This document shows positions 1-6,080 of a DNA stretch of 7,265 nt, piece after piece (the first letter of the stretch is position 1; each line of letters starts with the position of its first letter). Source of the DNA: JAULUH01 sp032111745 (lineage in GTDB: Bacteria > Chloroflexota > Anaerolineae > JAAEKA01); contig JAULUH010000464.1 of assembly GCA_032111745.1 (NCBI GenBank), positions 1-7,265 of the forward strand, written 5' to 3'. The position numbers and the translations under genes were made by a program. Under the pieces are notes generated by a model that saw only the letters and a program-made list of their open reading frames with translations, was not told where the DNA came from and searched no databases.

Positions 1-415
1 TGGCGCCGTTGCCGGACAGGGTGATGACCAGGCCGGAGATTCCGAAGCCCAGGGTGAGGGCGGCCAGCAGGCTCAGGGCCAGGCCGAGGTACTTGCCGAG
101 GAACACCTCCAGGCGGCTGACAGGCTGGGCCAGCAGGTAGGCCAGGGTGCCCTGCTCCCACTCGCCGGCCAGGCTCTGGGCACCCACGGTCAGGGCCATG
201 AGGGGCACGATGAGCAGCACCAGGTTGATCAGGCTGGCGGCGGTGCGGCCGAAGCCGGCGAAGCCCACCACACCCGAGCCGGCCAGGGCCAGATAGGAGA
301 AGGCCAGGGCCAGCACGGCGAAGGCCACGGTATAGAGGATGAACCAGCGGTTGCGCAGGGCATCCCGCAGCTCCTTCTGGGCCAGGGTCCAGATCGTGGA
401 GAAGTCAATGCTCAT
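1..415 (-). CDS. nosY: NosY, ABC-2 type permease of the NosDFY copper-centre maturation system (5' part only)
   Basis: The first 138 codons are present; the gene continues beyond position 1. NosY is the integral-membrane half of the NosFY ABC transporter, which works with NosD to assemble the CuZ centre of N2O reductase outside the membrane. The translated N-terminus contains KELRDALRNRWF at about residues 14-25, typical of NosY-type ABC-2 permeases. Hydrophobic segments follow at about 24-44, 58-78 and 107-133. The family loop GEWEQGTLAYLLAQPVSR lies at 84-101 between the second and third segments. The ATG at 415-413 overlaps the end of nosF by 11 bases, and an AGGAAG ribosome site lies 6 bases upstream of it, inside nosF. 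This indicates translational coupling. I see no damage in the visible part. The family call is firm; the symbol rests on motif plus position after nosD and nosF. Confidence 0.93.
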   Translation of the reverse strand, partial: MSIDFSTIWTLAQKELRDALRNRWFILYTVAFAVLALAFSYLALAGSGVVGFAGFGRTAASLINLVLLIVPLMALTVGAQSLAGEWEQGTLAYLLAQPVSRLEVFLGKYLGLALSLLAALTLGFGISGLVITLSGNGA

Positions 416-1274
416 GGACAGCTTCCTGTACCTCGAAGTCCAGGACCGGGATGCTGGCGTCGCCCAGCACGCCGATGGGGAGGGCCTTGCGGTCCGGCGG
501 GACGTCCACCAGGACGCCGGTGCCGTTGCGCGCGGCAATGAAGCCGCCGGCCTGCAGCACGGCCATGGCCTGCTCCAACATCGTGGCCGGCACGCGCAGC
601 CTGACCTGCGTGCGCAGTCCCAGCCGCTCGGGCAGCTCCGCGGCCGGGCAGGTGACCTGCAGCTGGCCGCGATCCATCACCAGGGCCCGGTTGGCCAGGG
701 CTTCGATCTCCTCCAGGCGGTGAGAGCTGAAGAGGATGGTCTTGCCGGCGGATTTGACGCCGGACAGCAGGTGCAGGAACTGGTAGCGGGCGGCGGCGTC
801 CAGGTTGGAGGTGGGCTCGTCCAGCACGAGCACCGGGGGGTCGGTCAAGAGGGCCAGGCCGAGGGCCAGCCGCTGCTTCATGCCGCCGGACAGGGCACCT
901 ACGGGCTTGGCGGCGTGCTCGGAGAGCCCCACCTCGGCCAGGACGGCCTCGGCGCGGCCGGCCGGCGCCTCTTTGAGCCGGGCGTAGAACCGCGCGGTGT
1001 CCAGGGTATCCATATCGGGGTAGAAGGCGAGCTCCTGCGGCACGTAGCCCAGCAGGCGGCGCACGGCCTTGCCCTGGCGGTGGGCATCGAGTCCATCTAC
1101 CAGTATCTGACCGTCGTACCGCAACAGGCCCAACAGGCACTTGATGACTGTGGTCTTGCCGGCACCGTTGGGGCCCCACAGGGCCAGGGCTTCGCGGGCG
1201 TCGACCTGGAAGCTGAGCTTGTCGACGGCGGTGAAGGCGCCGAAGCGTTTGGTGAGGTTGGCGATGGTGATCAT
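405..1274 (-). CDS. nosF: NosF, ABC transporter ATPase of the NosDFY system
   Basis: A 289-residue cytoplasmic ATPase that powers NosY during maturation of the N2O reductase copper centre. All ABC elements are intact and in order: Walker A GPNGAGKT (34-41), Q-loop glutamine in VPQE (Q80), signature LSGGMKQ (128-134), Walker B VLVLDEPTSNLD (148-159) with catalytic E153, and the switch histidine in FSSHR (H185). The roughly 100 residues after the H-loop form the C-terminal extension usual in NosF-type ATPases, and the length is close to the family's usual ~300. The ATG at 1274-1272 overlaps the nosD stop as ATGA, and an AGGGAGG site lies 3 bases upstream, so nosD and nosF are coupled. ABC ATPases alone are not specific; the nosD-nosF-nosY order makes the assignment. 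Confidence 0.95.
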   Translation of the reverse strand: MITIANLTKRFGAFTAVDKLSFQVDAREALALWGPNGAGKTTVIKCLLGLLRYDGQILVDGLDAHRQGKAVRRLLGYVPQELAFYPDMDTLDTARFYARLKEAPAGRAEAVLAEVGLSEHAAKPVGALSGGMKQRLALGLALLTDPPVLVLDEPTSNLDAAARYQFLHLLSGVKSAGKTILFSSHRLEEIEALANRALVMDRGQLQVTCPAAELPERLGLRTQVRLRVPATMLEQAMAVLQAGGFIAARNGTGVLVDVPPDRKALPIGVLGDASIPVLDFEVQEAVHEH

Positions 1275-2764
1275 AGGCCTCCCTGGCTGCGACCGGGCTG
1301 GCGCGCGCGGAGGCGCGATGGAGAGCTCTGGCGCCGGCCAGCCCCCAGGGCTATGATCAGCAGCGCCAGCCCGGTCATGGTGATGGCTACGGCCAGGTTG
1401 GCGGCCAGGGGCGGGTCAGCCAGGCCGGGCGTGGCGGGCAGCGCGGGCGGCACCATGAGGGGGTGCTCGTCGGCCATTTTGGCGCGGGGCTGGAAGATGG
1501 GGAAGGCTTTGGCGGCGAGGTCGATGGCATCGGTGGCCGGGCTGAGCTGGAAGAGCCGCAGCTCCGGGTACCTGTCCAGCAGGTTCTCGTAGAGGCTCTT
1601 GCTCTGGTAGGTGATATCGCCGACGCGGTCGCCATCGGCGTCGAAGCCGGCGTAATCGCTCCAGAAGTTGCCCCGGCCCTCGAAGGACCAGTGGTTGCCG
1701 CGCAGCTCGCCGCCACCGGCGATGGCGATCTGCTCGTTGTTCTCCTGGAAGACATTGCCGGTATAGATGTTGCGCTGGGTCAGGGGCAATAACTCGATGC
1801 CGATCTCGTTGTAGGCCAGCAGGTTGTCCCGGAACACGACGGTGGAGTCGGCCTCCCGGGGGGAGTTGTCCACGTACAGGCCGATGCGGTTGTCGACGAG
1901 GCGGTTGCCCTCGGCCACGATATAGTCCACATCCTTGAGGCCGACGCCGTAGCCGCTGGGGCCGTGGCTGCCGACCACCAGGTTGTTGCGCATGGTCAGC
2001 CCATAGCCGTACATCAGGTAGATACCCACGGAGTTGTGGCGGAGGATATTCTCCTCGACCAACTGGTTATCGCTGAACATGAAGTGCAGGCCGTAGCGGC
2101 CGTTCTCGACGGTGTTGCCCCGGATCACCATGTTGGGGGAGAACCACAGGACCACGTCCCGGCTGTCGTGGACCTGATTGCCCTCGACCAGGCTATCCTG
2201 GCTGTACCAGACCCGGATGCCATCCCCGCGGCGCCCGATGTCCAGGTCCTTGCCGCCGACCTGGTTGCCGCGCACGATGCTCCCGGGAGCTTCCTTGAGG
2301 TAGATGCCGAAGAGCACATCCTCCAGGCGGTTGTCCTCGATGGTGAGCCGGGGGGCCAGGCCGGTGATGCCGGCGTGCTCCTGGTCCAGGGAATCGCCGC
2401 TATGGCGGATGACCAGGCCACGCACGGTCACATCGGGCGCAGTGATGGTGATCACATCTCCCAGGCCCTGGCCGTCGACGACCGGCCAATCCTGGCCCTC
2501 GAGGGTCAGGCCAGGGACGTCCAGGACGAACGGGCCGGGGTAAGTGCCTGGCGGCACGACGATGGTATCGCCGGGCTGTGCAGCGGCGAGCGCGGCCTGC
2601 AGGTCGAAGGGCTGGGCTAAGACTGGTCCAGTCTCCGGAGACTGGACCAGTCTGGAGGCGACGCGGGGGAAGACTGGTCCAGTTTCCGAAAACTGGACCA
2701 GTCTGGGAGATACCAGGGCCAGGGTCGAGATGGCCAGGACAAGAAGGCGGTAGTTGAGAGCCAT
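1271..2764 (-). CDS. nosD: NosD, extracytoplasmic beta-helix copper-centre maturation protein with in-frame palindromic repeats
   Basis: A 497-residue protein needed, with NosFY, for CuZ assembly in N2O reductase. I chose the ATG at 2764-2762 because it starts a hydrophobic signal-like segment (residues 5-19, LLVLAISTLALV core) and avoids overlapping the upstream gene. No Shine-Dalgarno site is visible there; an in-frame TTG lies two codons earlier. The open frame extends upstream to 2920, but that part is antisense to nothing useful and overlaps the nosB-like gene. From about residue 55 to 360 the sequence is a right-handed parallel beta-helix of the CASH/NosD type, beginning DLQAALAAAQPGDTIVVPPG and repeating N-x-hydrophobic-x-x-N/G turns. 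The NosD C-terminal signature GNFWSDYAGFDADGD (365-379) and RYPELRLFQLSPA (398-410) follow. A membrane helix at about 455-475 with an RR-rich tail suggests a C-terminal anchor. Residues 21-32 and 38-49 (RLVQFSETGPVF, RLVQSPETGPVL) are encoded by two palindromes inserted in frame between the hydrophobic core and the likely cleavage region. Confidence 0.93.
   Translation of the reverse strand: MALNYRLLVLAISTLALVSPRLVQFSETGPVFPRVASRLVQSPETGPVLAQPFDLQAALAAAQPGDTIVVPPGTYPGPFVLDVPGLTLEGQDWPVVDGQGLGDVITITAPDVTVRGLVIRHSGDSLDQEHAGITGLAPRLTIEDNRLEDVLFGIYLKEAPGSIVRGNQVGGKDLDIGRRGDGIRVWYSQDSLVEGNQVHDSRDVVLWFSPNMVIRGNTVENGRYGLHFMFSDNQLVEENILRHNSVGIYLMYGYGLTMRNNLVVGSHGPSGYGVGLKDVDYIVAEGNRLVDNRIGLYVDNSPREADSTVVFRDNLLAYNEIGIELLPLTQRNIYTGNVFQENNEQIAIAGGGELRGNHWSFEGRGNFWSDYAGFDADGDRVGDITYQSKSLYENLLDRYPELRLFQLSPATDAIDLAAKAFPIFQPRAKMADEHPLMVPPALPATPGLADPPLAANLAVAITMTGLALLIIALGAGRRQSSPSRLRARQPGRSQGGL
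2620..2653. repeat. 34-bp perfect palindrome inside nosD (copy 1)
   Basis: Each arm is 17 bases, AGACTGGTCCAGTCTCC followed directly by its exact reverse complement, with no spacer; the centre lies between 2636 and 2637. It is read in the nosD frame (minus strand) as part of the RLVQSPETGPVL stretch. It begins exactly 51 bp before copy 2. In RNA it would fold into a very stable stem near the 5' end of the nosD message. The call rests on base-by-base pairing seen directly; its origin as a dispersed element is inference. Confidence 0.95.
2671..2704. repeat. 34-bp near-perfect palindrome inside nosD (copy 2)
   Basis: The left arm AGACTGGTCCAGTTTCC pairs with the right arm GAAAACTGGACCAGTCT with a single mismatched pair next to the centre (C2686 against A2689). 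The outer arm bases match copy 1. The inner TTT/AAA differs from the TCT/AGA of copy 1 on both arms, so the two arms changed together and pairing was kept. In the nosD frame it encodes RLVQFSETGPVF. Its 51-bp offset from copy 1 equals 17 codons, keeping both copies in the same frame. Confidence 0.93.
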
Positions 2765-2817
2765 GGTCAATAGGGGCAGTTCGCCGGGTCGGGGCCGCCG
2801 GGAAGCTCGAAGTCGTG

Positions 2818-3480
2818 CTAGCCGTGCTCTGCCATTTGGGCTTCCACCAGCGGCTTGTAAGCCCGGCGGTGGAAGTAGAGGCCGATCAGAATCAGGGTAC
2901 TGGCCAGAATGGCCAGCCACAACCCGGGGCCGGGGCTGGCGTCGGTGCTGAACTGGGCGATGTGGCCGGTGAACAGGACCGGCGGCACGAAGGGCTTAAC
3001 GCTGCTGGAGAGGGGCGCGGTGGGATCCAGGTTCTGCCCGAAGTTGGCCAGCCAGAACTGCAGGTCGAGGAGAAAGATGAGTGGGAAGAGCAGGGCGGGC
3101 AAGACCAGGAGGGCGGCCCAGCGGTTGTGGACGAACACGGCGCCCAGGATGAGCAGAGTCAGCACCACGACGCCGATGATGGAGATGGATCTCTCGAAGG
3201 TGGCCGCTTCCTCCAGGGGCCGCATGCCGATGTAGTGGTTGAGGCCGTCGATCTCCCGCACGTCGCCCTCCAGGTGGTTGAGATAGGCCACGACGAACAG
3301 TCCCTTGGGATACTGGGGGGCGTTGAGGCGCAGCTCCCAATAGGGCAGGAAGATAGAGATCAGCAGCAGCGCAGCCGCGGCGACAAAGAGCAGGGTCGGG
3401 ATCAGGTATGTGGCCCGGTTCACCTTGAGCTCCGCCTCAGGTACCCGGGGGCCGAGGATCTTCTCTACTGTTTCTGTCAT
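2818..3480 (-). CDS. nosB: Four-helix membrane protein in nosB position of a clade II nos cluster
   Basis: A 220-residue membrane protein between nosZ and nosD, the place held by nosB in clade II N2O reductase clusters. Hydrophobic helices lie at about residues 24-46, 99-117, 122-144 and 187-204. The long loop after helix 1 contains the most distinctive sequence: LPYWELRLNAPQYPKGL (45-61), then GDVREIDGLNHYIGMRPL (72-89). I recall the pattern PYW...APQYP.GL...LNHYIGM from membrane proteins beside nos genes in other phyla. Its His, Met and Tyr residues could bind copper, but that is inference. The biochemical role of NosB is not settled; it is usually placed with maturation of, or electron supply to, NosZ. 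The ATG at 3480-3478 has a weak GGCAGG ribosome site upstream; the stop lies 53 bases before nosD. The gene call is firm, the symbol less so. Confidence 0.72.
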   Translation of the reverse strand: MTETVEKILGPRVPEAELKVNRATYLIPTLLFVAAAALLLISIFLPYWELRLNAPQYPKGLFVVAYLNHLEGDVREIDGLNHYIGMRPLEEAATFERSISIIGVVVLTLLILGAVFVHNRWAALLVLPALLFPLIFLLDLQFWLANFGQNLDPTAPLSSSVKPFVPPVLFTGHIAQFSTDASPGPGLWLAILASTLILIGLYFHRRAYKPLVEAQMAEHG

Positions 3481-3500
3481 GCGATTGGCCTGCCTTTTTT

Positions 3501-3626
3501 GTGATCAGTGATCGGTAATCGGTAATCGGTGATCGGTGATCGGTTAGGACCGGCTACTGATTTTTGATTACCGACTGACTATTTTCAATTATGGATTACC
3601 GATCACTGATCACCGATCACCGATAA
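3501..3626. repeat. Inverted array of heptamer repeats between nosZ and the nosB-like gene
   Basis: Six tandem 7-mers (GATCAGT, GATCGGT, AATCGGT, AATCGGT, GATCGGT, GATCGGT) fill 3503-3544. The reverse-complement version (ATTACCG, ATCACTG, ATCACCG, ATCACCG) fills 3595-3622. The best-paired segment is a perfect 20-bp stem, 3501-3520 with 3594-3613; the other heptamers allow several alternative pairing registers. The interior 3545-3593 is AT-rich, unlike its surroundings, and contains a degraded copy (TACTGATTTTTGATTACCGACTGAC, split as TACTGATTTTTG at 3555-3566 and ATTACCGACTGAC at 3567-3579). The right arm begins only a few bases after the nosZ stop. In the nos transcript the stem is followed by A-rich RNA, not a U tract, so it does not look like a simple intrinsic terminator. 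Confidence 0.9.
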
Positions 3627-3631
3627 CGCCA

Positions 3632-5614
3632 CTACGGCTCTACGAGCATATAGCCCATCATCTCCAGGTGGAGGGCGGAGCAGAACTCGGTGCAGTAGTA
3701 GGCAAACGTACCGTCGGCGGTGGCGTCGAACTCGAAGCTGACGGTCTCGCCGGGCTCGATGCTGAGGCTGACGCTCTGGCCGCCCAGCTGGAAGCCGTGG
3801 GTGGCATCGTGAGCGGTCTCGACGTTGGTGATGTGCCAGGTCACGTGGTCGCCAGTCTGCAGCTCCACGCGATCGGGGGTGAGGTGGGAACGGATGGAGG
3901 TGGAGAAGATCTCCACGTTCTGGCCATCCCGCTCGATGCGCTCCTCGCCCGTGGCCGTGGCAAACTCCGAGGGTGCCTGGGTGATCGCATCCCAGCCGAC
4001 CTCGGGGTAGGCGTTCCAGGCCTTGATCTTGTCGGCCTTGATCATCTGGGCGTAGTGGGGCTCGCCGATGCCCATCGCCATATCGTAGATCACCTTCATG
4101 GGGCTGATGCTGATATCGATGAGCTGCTCATTCTGCGGCAGCAGGGGGCCGACGGGCAGGAAGCGGTCGACGGCCCACTTGTTGAGCGCCACCAGGTACT
4201 TGCCGTCGGGATCGACGGTATCGCCCTCGGCCGAAACCAGGTGGCCGATGTTGTACTGCACAGGCACTTTCTCGACCAGGGTATAGGCCGCGGGGTCGTC
4301 GCCGCCCAGCTTCCACTTGGCCACAGCGCTGTCGAGGTAGAGGCTGGTATAGGCGTGGCCGGTGTTGTCGAACTGGGTGTGTAGCGGCCCCAGGCCCAGC
4401 TCCACCTGGGCCTGCACGACGGCGTCGTAGTCCAGCACCGGAATGCCATAGGGATCGGTGGTCCAGTTCTTGTCCGCGATGGCCTGCTCGATCTTGGCCA
4501 TGGAGTAGATGGTGACGTGGGGATCGAGCTTGCCGGCCACCACGATGAACTTGCCATCGGGGGTGACGTCGGCGCCGTGGGGGCTCTTGGGCTCGGGCGC
4601 GAAGTAGAGGACGCCCTCGGCGACGGCGGTGGGGATGCGGATCACGGGCATGCCGTTGATCACCTCGGCCTTGCCGGCCTTATAGACCTCTTCGGCCTTC
4701 TTCCAGTTGAAGATATGCAGGTAGTCCATGTCCCGCTGGCTGACGCCGGCCTCGAACTGGGGGTTGCCCTGCATGTTGCCGCCGGTGGCCATCTCGGTGT
4801 TGAAGGAGTTGCAGAAGCCCCAGCCGTCGCTGGCCAGCTTGCCGGCATCGCACAGGTCCTGCCAGTAGGGGGGCACCTCGATACTGAAGGATTCCTCGGG
4901 GATAATGCGGCCTTTAGCGCGGTCGAACTTCCACAGGGTGATCACGCCGCGGTATTTCTCCTGGTACTCCTCCAGGGGCGCGTACTCCCAGCCCAGGGGT
5001 GTGGAGTACTGGGTGCCCTGGATGATGTAGTCGGTGTTGGGCGTGACGAAGGTGGAGCCGTGGTTGCTGATGATGTTGGGGTCCTTGACGATCTGCTTGG
5101 TTTCGAAGTCCCGCAGGTCGATCACGGCCACCCGGGCGTTAACCTTATCGTTGATGAAGACAAACTGGCCGTCGTAATCGCCGTTGGTCTCGCTGAGGGC
5201 GGGGTGGTGGGTGTCGCCCATGCGAATCGACGTGTCGCCTACGTTGCCGGCATCCAGCACTGCCTCGGTGCCCTTCTCGCCGAAGCCGTAGCCCTGCCAG
5301 GCCTCGGGCGTGAAGACGGCGATGTTCTTGAGGATGCGCATGGAGGGCACGCCGGCCACGATGAGGTTGCCGGAGTGGCCACCGGACAGGAACAGGTAGT
5401 ACTCGTCCCACTTGCCGCTGGGCACGTAGGTTTTGACCGCGGCGGCGATATCGTCGGGGGTCAGGCCGCGCTCCTGGGCAATGGCCAGGATGTCTGCCGG
5501 CACCGCGCCCGCGGCGCCGGGCGCGGGGGTGGGAGTCTGGCCGCGGCGGCCGCAGGCCACGCCGACGGTGGCCACCAGGGCCAGGATCAGAACCAGCAAG
5601 AGCATGCGTCTCAT
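3632..5614 (-). CDS. nosZ: NosZ, clade II nitrous-oxide reductase with Sec/lipoprotein-like signal
   Basis: A 660-residue multicopper enzyme that reduces N2O to N2 on the outer side of the cytoplasmic membrane, the last step of denitrification. The N-terminus is a Sec-type signal with a hydrophobic core (residues 4-20) and a possible lipobox, GVA-C21, followed by a Pro/Ala linker. There is no twin-arginine RRxF motif, which with the gene context points to clade II. The beta-propeller holds the seven expected CuZ histidines: H136 and H137 (GDTHHP), H185 (SNHGS), H346 (SPHGAD), H412 (LHTQFD), H458 (NIGHLV) and H520 (GEPHYAQ). The C-terminal cupredoxin domain (about 565-660) holds the CuA ligands H606, C641, C645, H649 and M652 in CTEFCSALHLEM. 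The spacing matches the Pseudomonas stutzeri enzyme, with Glu643 where that enzyme has Trp620. The start at 5614 has a strong GAAGGAGGA site. The gene is intact, with no missing ligand. Confidence 0.98.
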   Translation of the reverse strand: MRRMLLLVLILALVATVGVACGRRGQTPTPAPGAAGAVPADILAIAQERGLTPDDIAAAVKTYVPSGKWDEYYLFLSGGHSGNLIVAGVPSMRILKNIAVFTPEAWQGYGFGEKGTEAVLDAGNVGDTSIRMGDTHHPALSETNGDYDGQFVFINDKVNARVAVIDLRDFETKQIVKDPNIISNHGSTFVTPNTDYIIQGTQYSTPLGWEYAPLEEYQEKYRGVITLWKFDRAKGRIIPEESFSIEVPPYWQDLCDAGKLASDGWGFCNSFNTEMATGGNMQGNPQFEAGVSQRDMDYLHIFNWKKAEEVYKAGKAEVINGMPVIRIPTAVAEGVLYFAPEPKSPHGADVTPDGKFIVVAGKLDPHVTIYSMAKIEQAIADKNWTTDPYGIPVLDYDAVVQAQVELGLGPLHTQFDNTGHAYTSLYLDSAVAKWKLGGDDPAAYTLVEKVPVQYNIGHLVSAEGDTVDPDGKYLVALNKWAVDRFLPVGPLLPQNEQLIDISISPMKVIYDMAMGIGEPHYAQMIKADKIKAWNAYPEVGWDAITQAPSEFATATGEERIERDGQNVEIFSTSIRSHLTPDRVELQTGDHVTWHITNVETAHDATHGFQLGGQSVSLSIEPGETVSFEFDATADGTFAYYCTEFCSALHLEMMGYMLVEP

Positions 5615-5620
5615 GGGGAG

Positions 5621-5629
5621 TCCTCCTTC
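5621..5629 (-). promoter_or_regulatory. Strong Shine-Dalgarno site of nosZ
   Basis: On the minus strand the bases read GAAGGAGGA, ending six bases before the nosZ ATG. They lie directly after the ferredoxin stop codon (5632-5630), so the 15-base ferredoxin-nosZ gap is essentially this site. It is by far the best ribosome site in the window and fixes the nosZ start at 5614. It also suggests nosZ is translated more strongly than its neighbours. Confidence 0.88.
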
Positions 5630-5896
5630 TCACGACGAGGTTGGGTGGTGAGGCTCGGGCGGCGTGCGCCCCGCCCGCGGCGCTGGCGGCGAGGCCAGGA
5701 CGATGAGAAACGGCAACCCGACGGCGTCCTCAGGGCAGACATCCTCGCAAAAGCCGCAATAGGTACAGCGATGTCCAAACCGCACCACGGCTTTGCCGTC
5801 GCGCAGGTCAAGGACATCGGTTGGGCACGCTTCCACGCAGCGCCGGCACCCCGTGCAGCGCTGTGGATCAATATGGGGGAGCGGCCATGTTTCCAC
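5630..5896 (-). CDS. 2[4Fe-4S] ferredoxin co-transcribed with nosZ
   Basis: An 88-residue cytoplasmic iron-sulfur protein. Two classic cluster motifs are complete: C14-x2-C17-x2-C20-x3-C24-P and C44-x2-C47-x2-C50-x3-C54-P, spaced as in bacterial 2[4Fe-4S] ferredoxins. A 34-residue Pro-rich tail (PPAPRAGRTPPEP...) follows without further cysteines. No signal or membrane segment is visible. The only plausible start in the frame is GTG at 5896-5894; the frame is closed by a TGA at 5959-5957 and has no ATG before the first cysteines. No good Shine-Dalgarno site precedes it. It ends 15 bases before nosZ and is first in the operon after the regulator. This suggests a role in passing electrons toward N2O reduction, perhaps replacing the iron-sulfur domain of NosR or the NosG/NosH proteins of other clusters. 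It is not itself a NosR. Confidence 0.88.
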   Translation of the reverse strand: METWPLPHIDPQRCTGCRRCVEACPTDVLDLRDGKAVVRFGHRCTYCGFCEDVCPEDAVGLPFLIVLASPPAPRAGRTPPEPHHPTSS

Positions 5897-5961
5897 TGTG
5901 GCTGGACCATTCGCGACGTTGGTGATGCTCTGGTGCTGTACCTGGGGGTGGGTTGTTCACT

Positions 5962-5977
5962 CTATACCCCAGTATAG
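5962..5977. promoter_or_regulatory. 16-bp dyad upstream of the ferredoxin-nosZ operon, candidate operator/promoter
   Basis: CTATAC, four bases CCCA, then GTATAG: six-base arms with a four-base spacer. The symmetry resembles Crp/Fnr-family sites (short arms about a four-base centre), but the arm sequence is not the FNR consensus TTGAT/ATCAA. It lies 66 bases upstream of the ferredoxin GTG and about 100 bases downstream of the Crp/Fnr gene. On the minus strand the same bases include TATACT, which could be a -10 element; I found no convincing -35. The dyad is seen directly; its role is inference. Confidence 0.45.
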
Positions 5978-5997
5978 TATGAGCCAGGCTGCAGCCA

Positions 5998-6013
5998 TAC
6001 GACTTTAGTCGTA
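5998..6013. repeat. Short palindrome in the regulator-ferredoxin gap
   Basis: Seven-base arms TACGACT and AGTCGTA flank a two-base TT centre. A second perfect 10-base palindrome, GGCTGCAGCC, lies next to it at 5987-5996. The stem is short, has no U tract after it in either direction and lies 68 bases past the regulator stop. It may be a weak processing or attenuation stem or a dispersed short repeat. I see no other signal between 6014 and 6080. Confidence 0.55.
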
Positions 6014-6080
6014 AAGCTGCGCCGTCCCCATGGCCGGAAGCCCGGCCGTTGATCCCCCGCTACGGTGTTCTCTGAAGGTG

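Noticed and set aside
339..1592. 417-codon plus-strand open frame opposite nosF and nosD
   Set aside because: It lies antisense to an intact ABC ATPase and has biased Gly/Gln/Ala composition with no recognisable domain.
1964..2620. 218-codon plus-strand open frame opposite nosD
   Set aside because: It is the complement of the beta-helix repeats; its D/V/A-rich composition is a mirror of the NosD codons.
2765..2920. N-terminal extension of nosD to the earlier ATG at 2920
   Set aside because: It would overlap the nosB-like gene by 103 bases and put a 52-residue Arg/Pro-rich segment ahead of a signal peptide. The ATG at 2764 fits better.
3481..3500. Intrinsic terminator after nosZ using the heptamer stem and the adjacent T run
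   Set aside because: The T run is on the plus strand; in the nos transcript it is an A run, so it cannot serve as a terminator U tract for nosZ.
2815..3504. 229-codon plus-strand open frame opposite the nosB-like gene
   Set aside because: The minus-strand frame has four clear membrane helices and operon context; the plus frame is Gln/Gly/Asp/Glu-rich, the expected complement of hydrophobic codons.
3501..3626. CRISPR array
   Set aside because: The repeats are 7-base tandem units without unique spacers, arranged as an inverted pair; no cas genes are nearby.
4517..5977. 486-codon plus-strand open frame opposite nosZ and the ferredoxin
   Set aside because: It is antisense to two genes with complete metal-ligand motifs, and its protein is Gly/Ala/Val/Asp-rich low complexity with no family motif. 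It is a GC-driven shadow frame.
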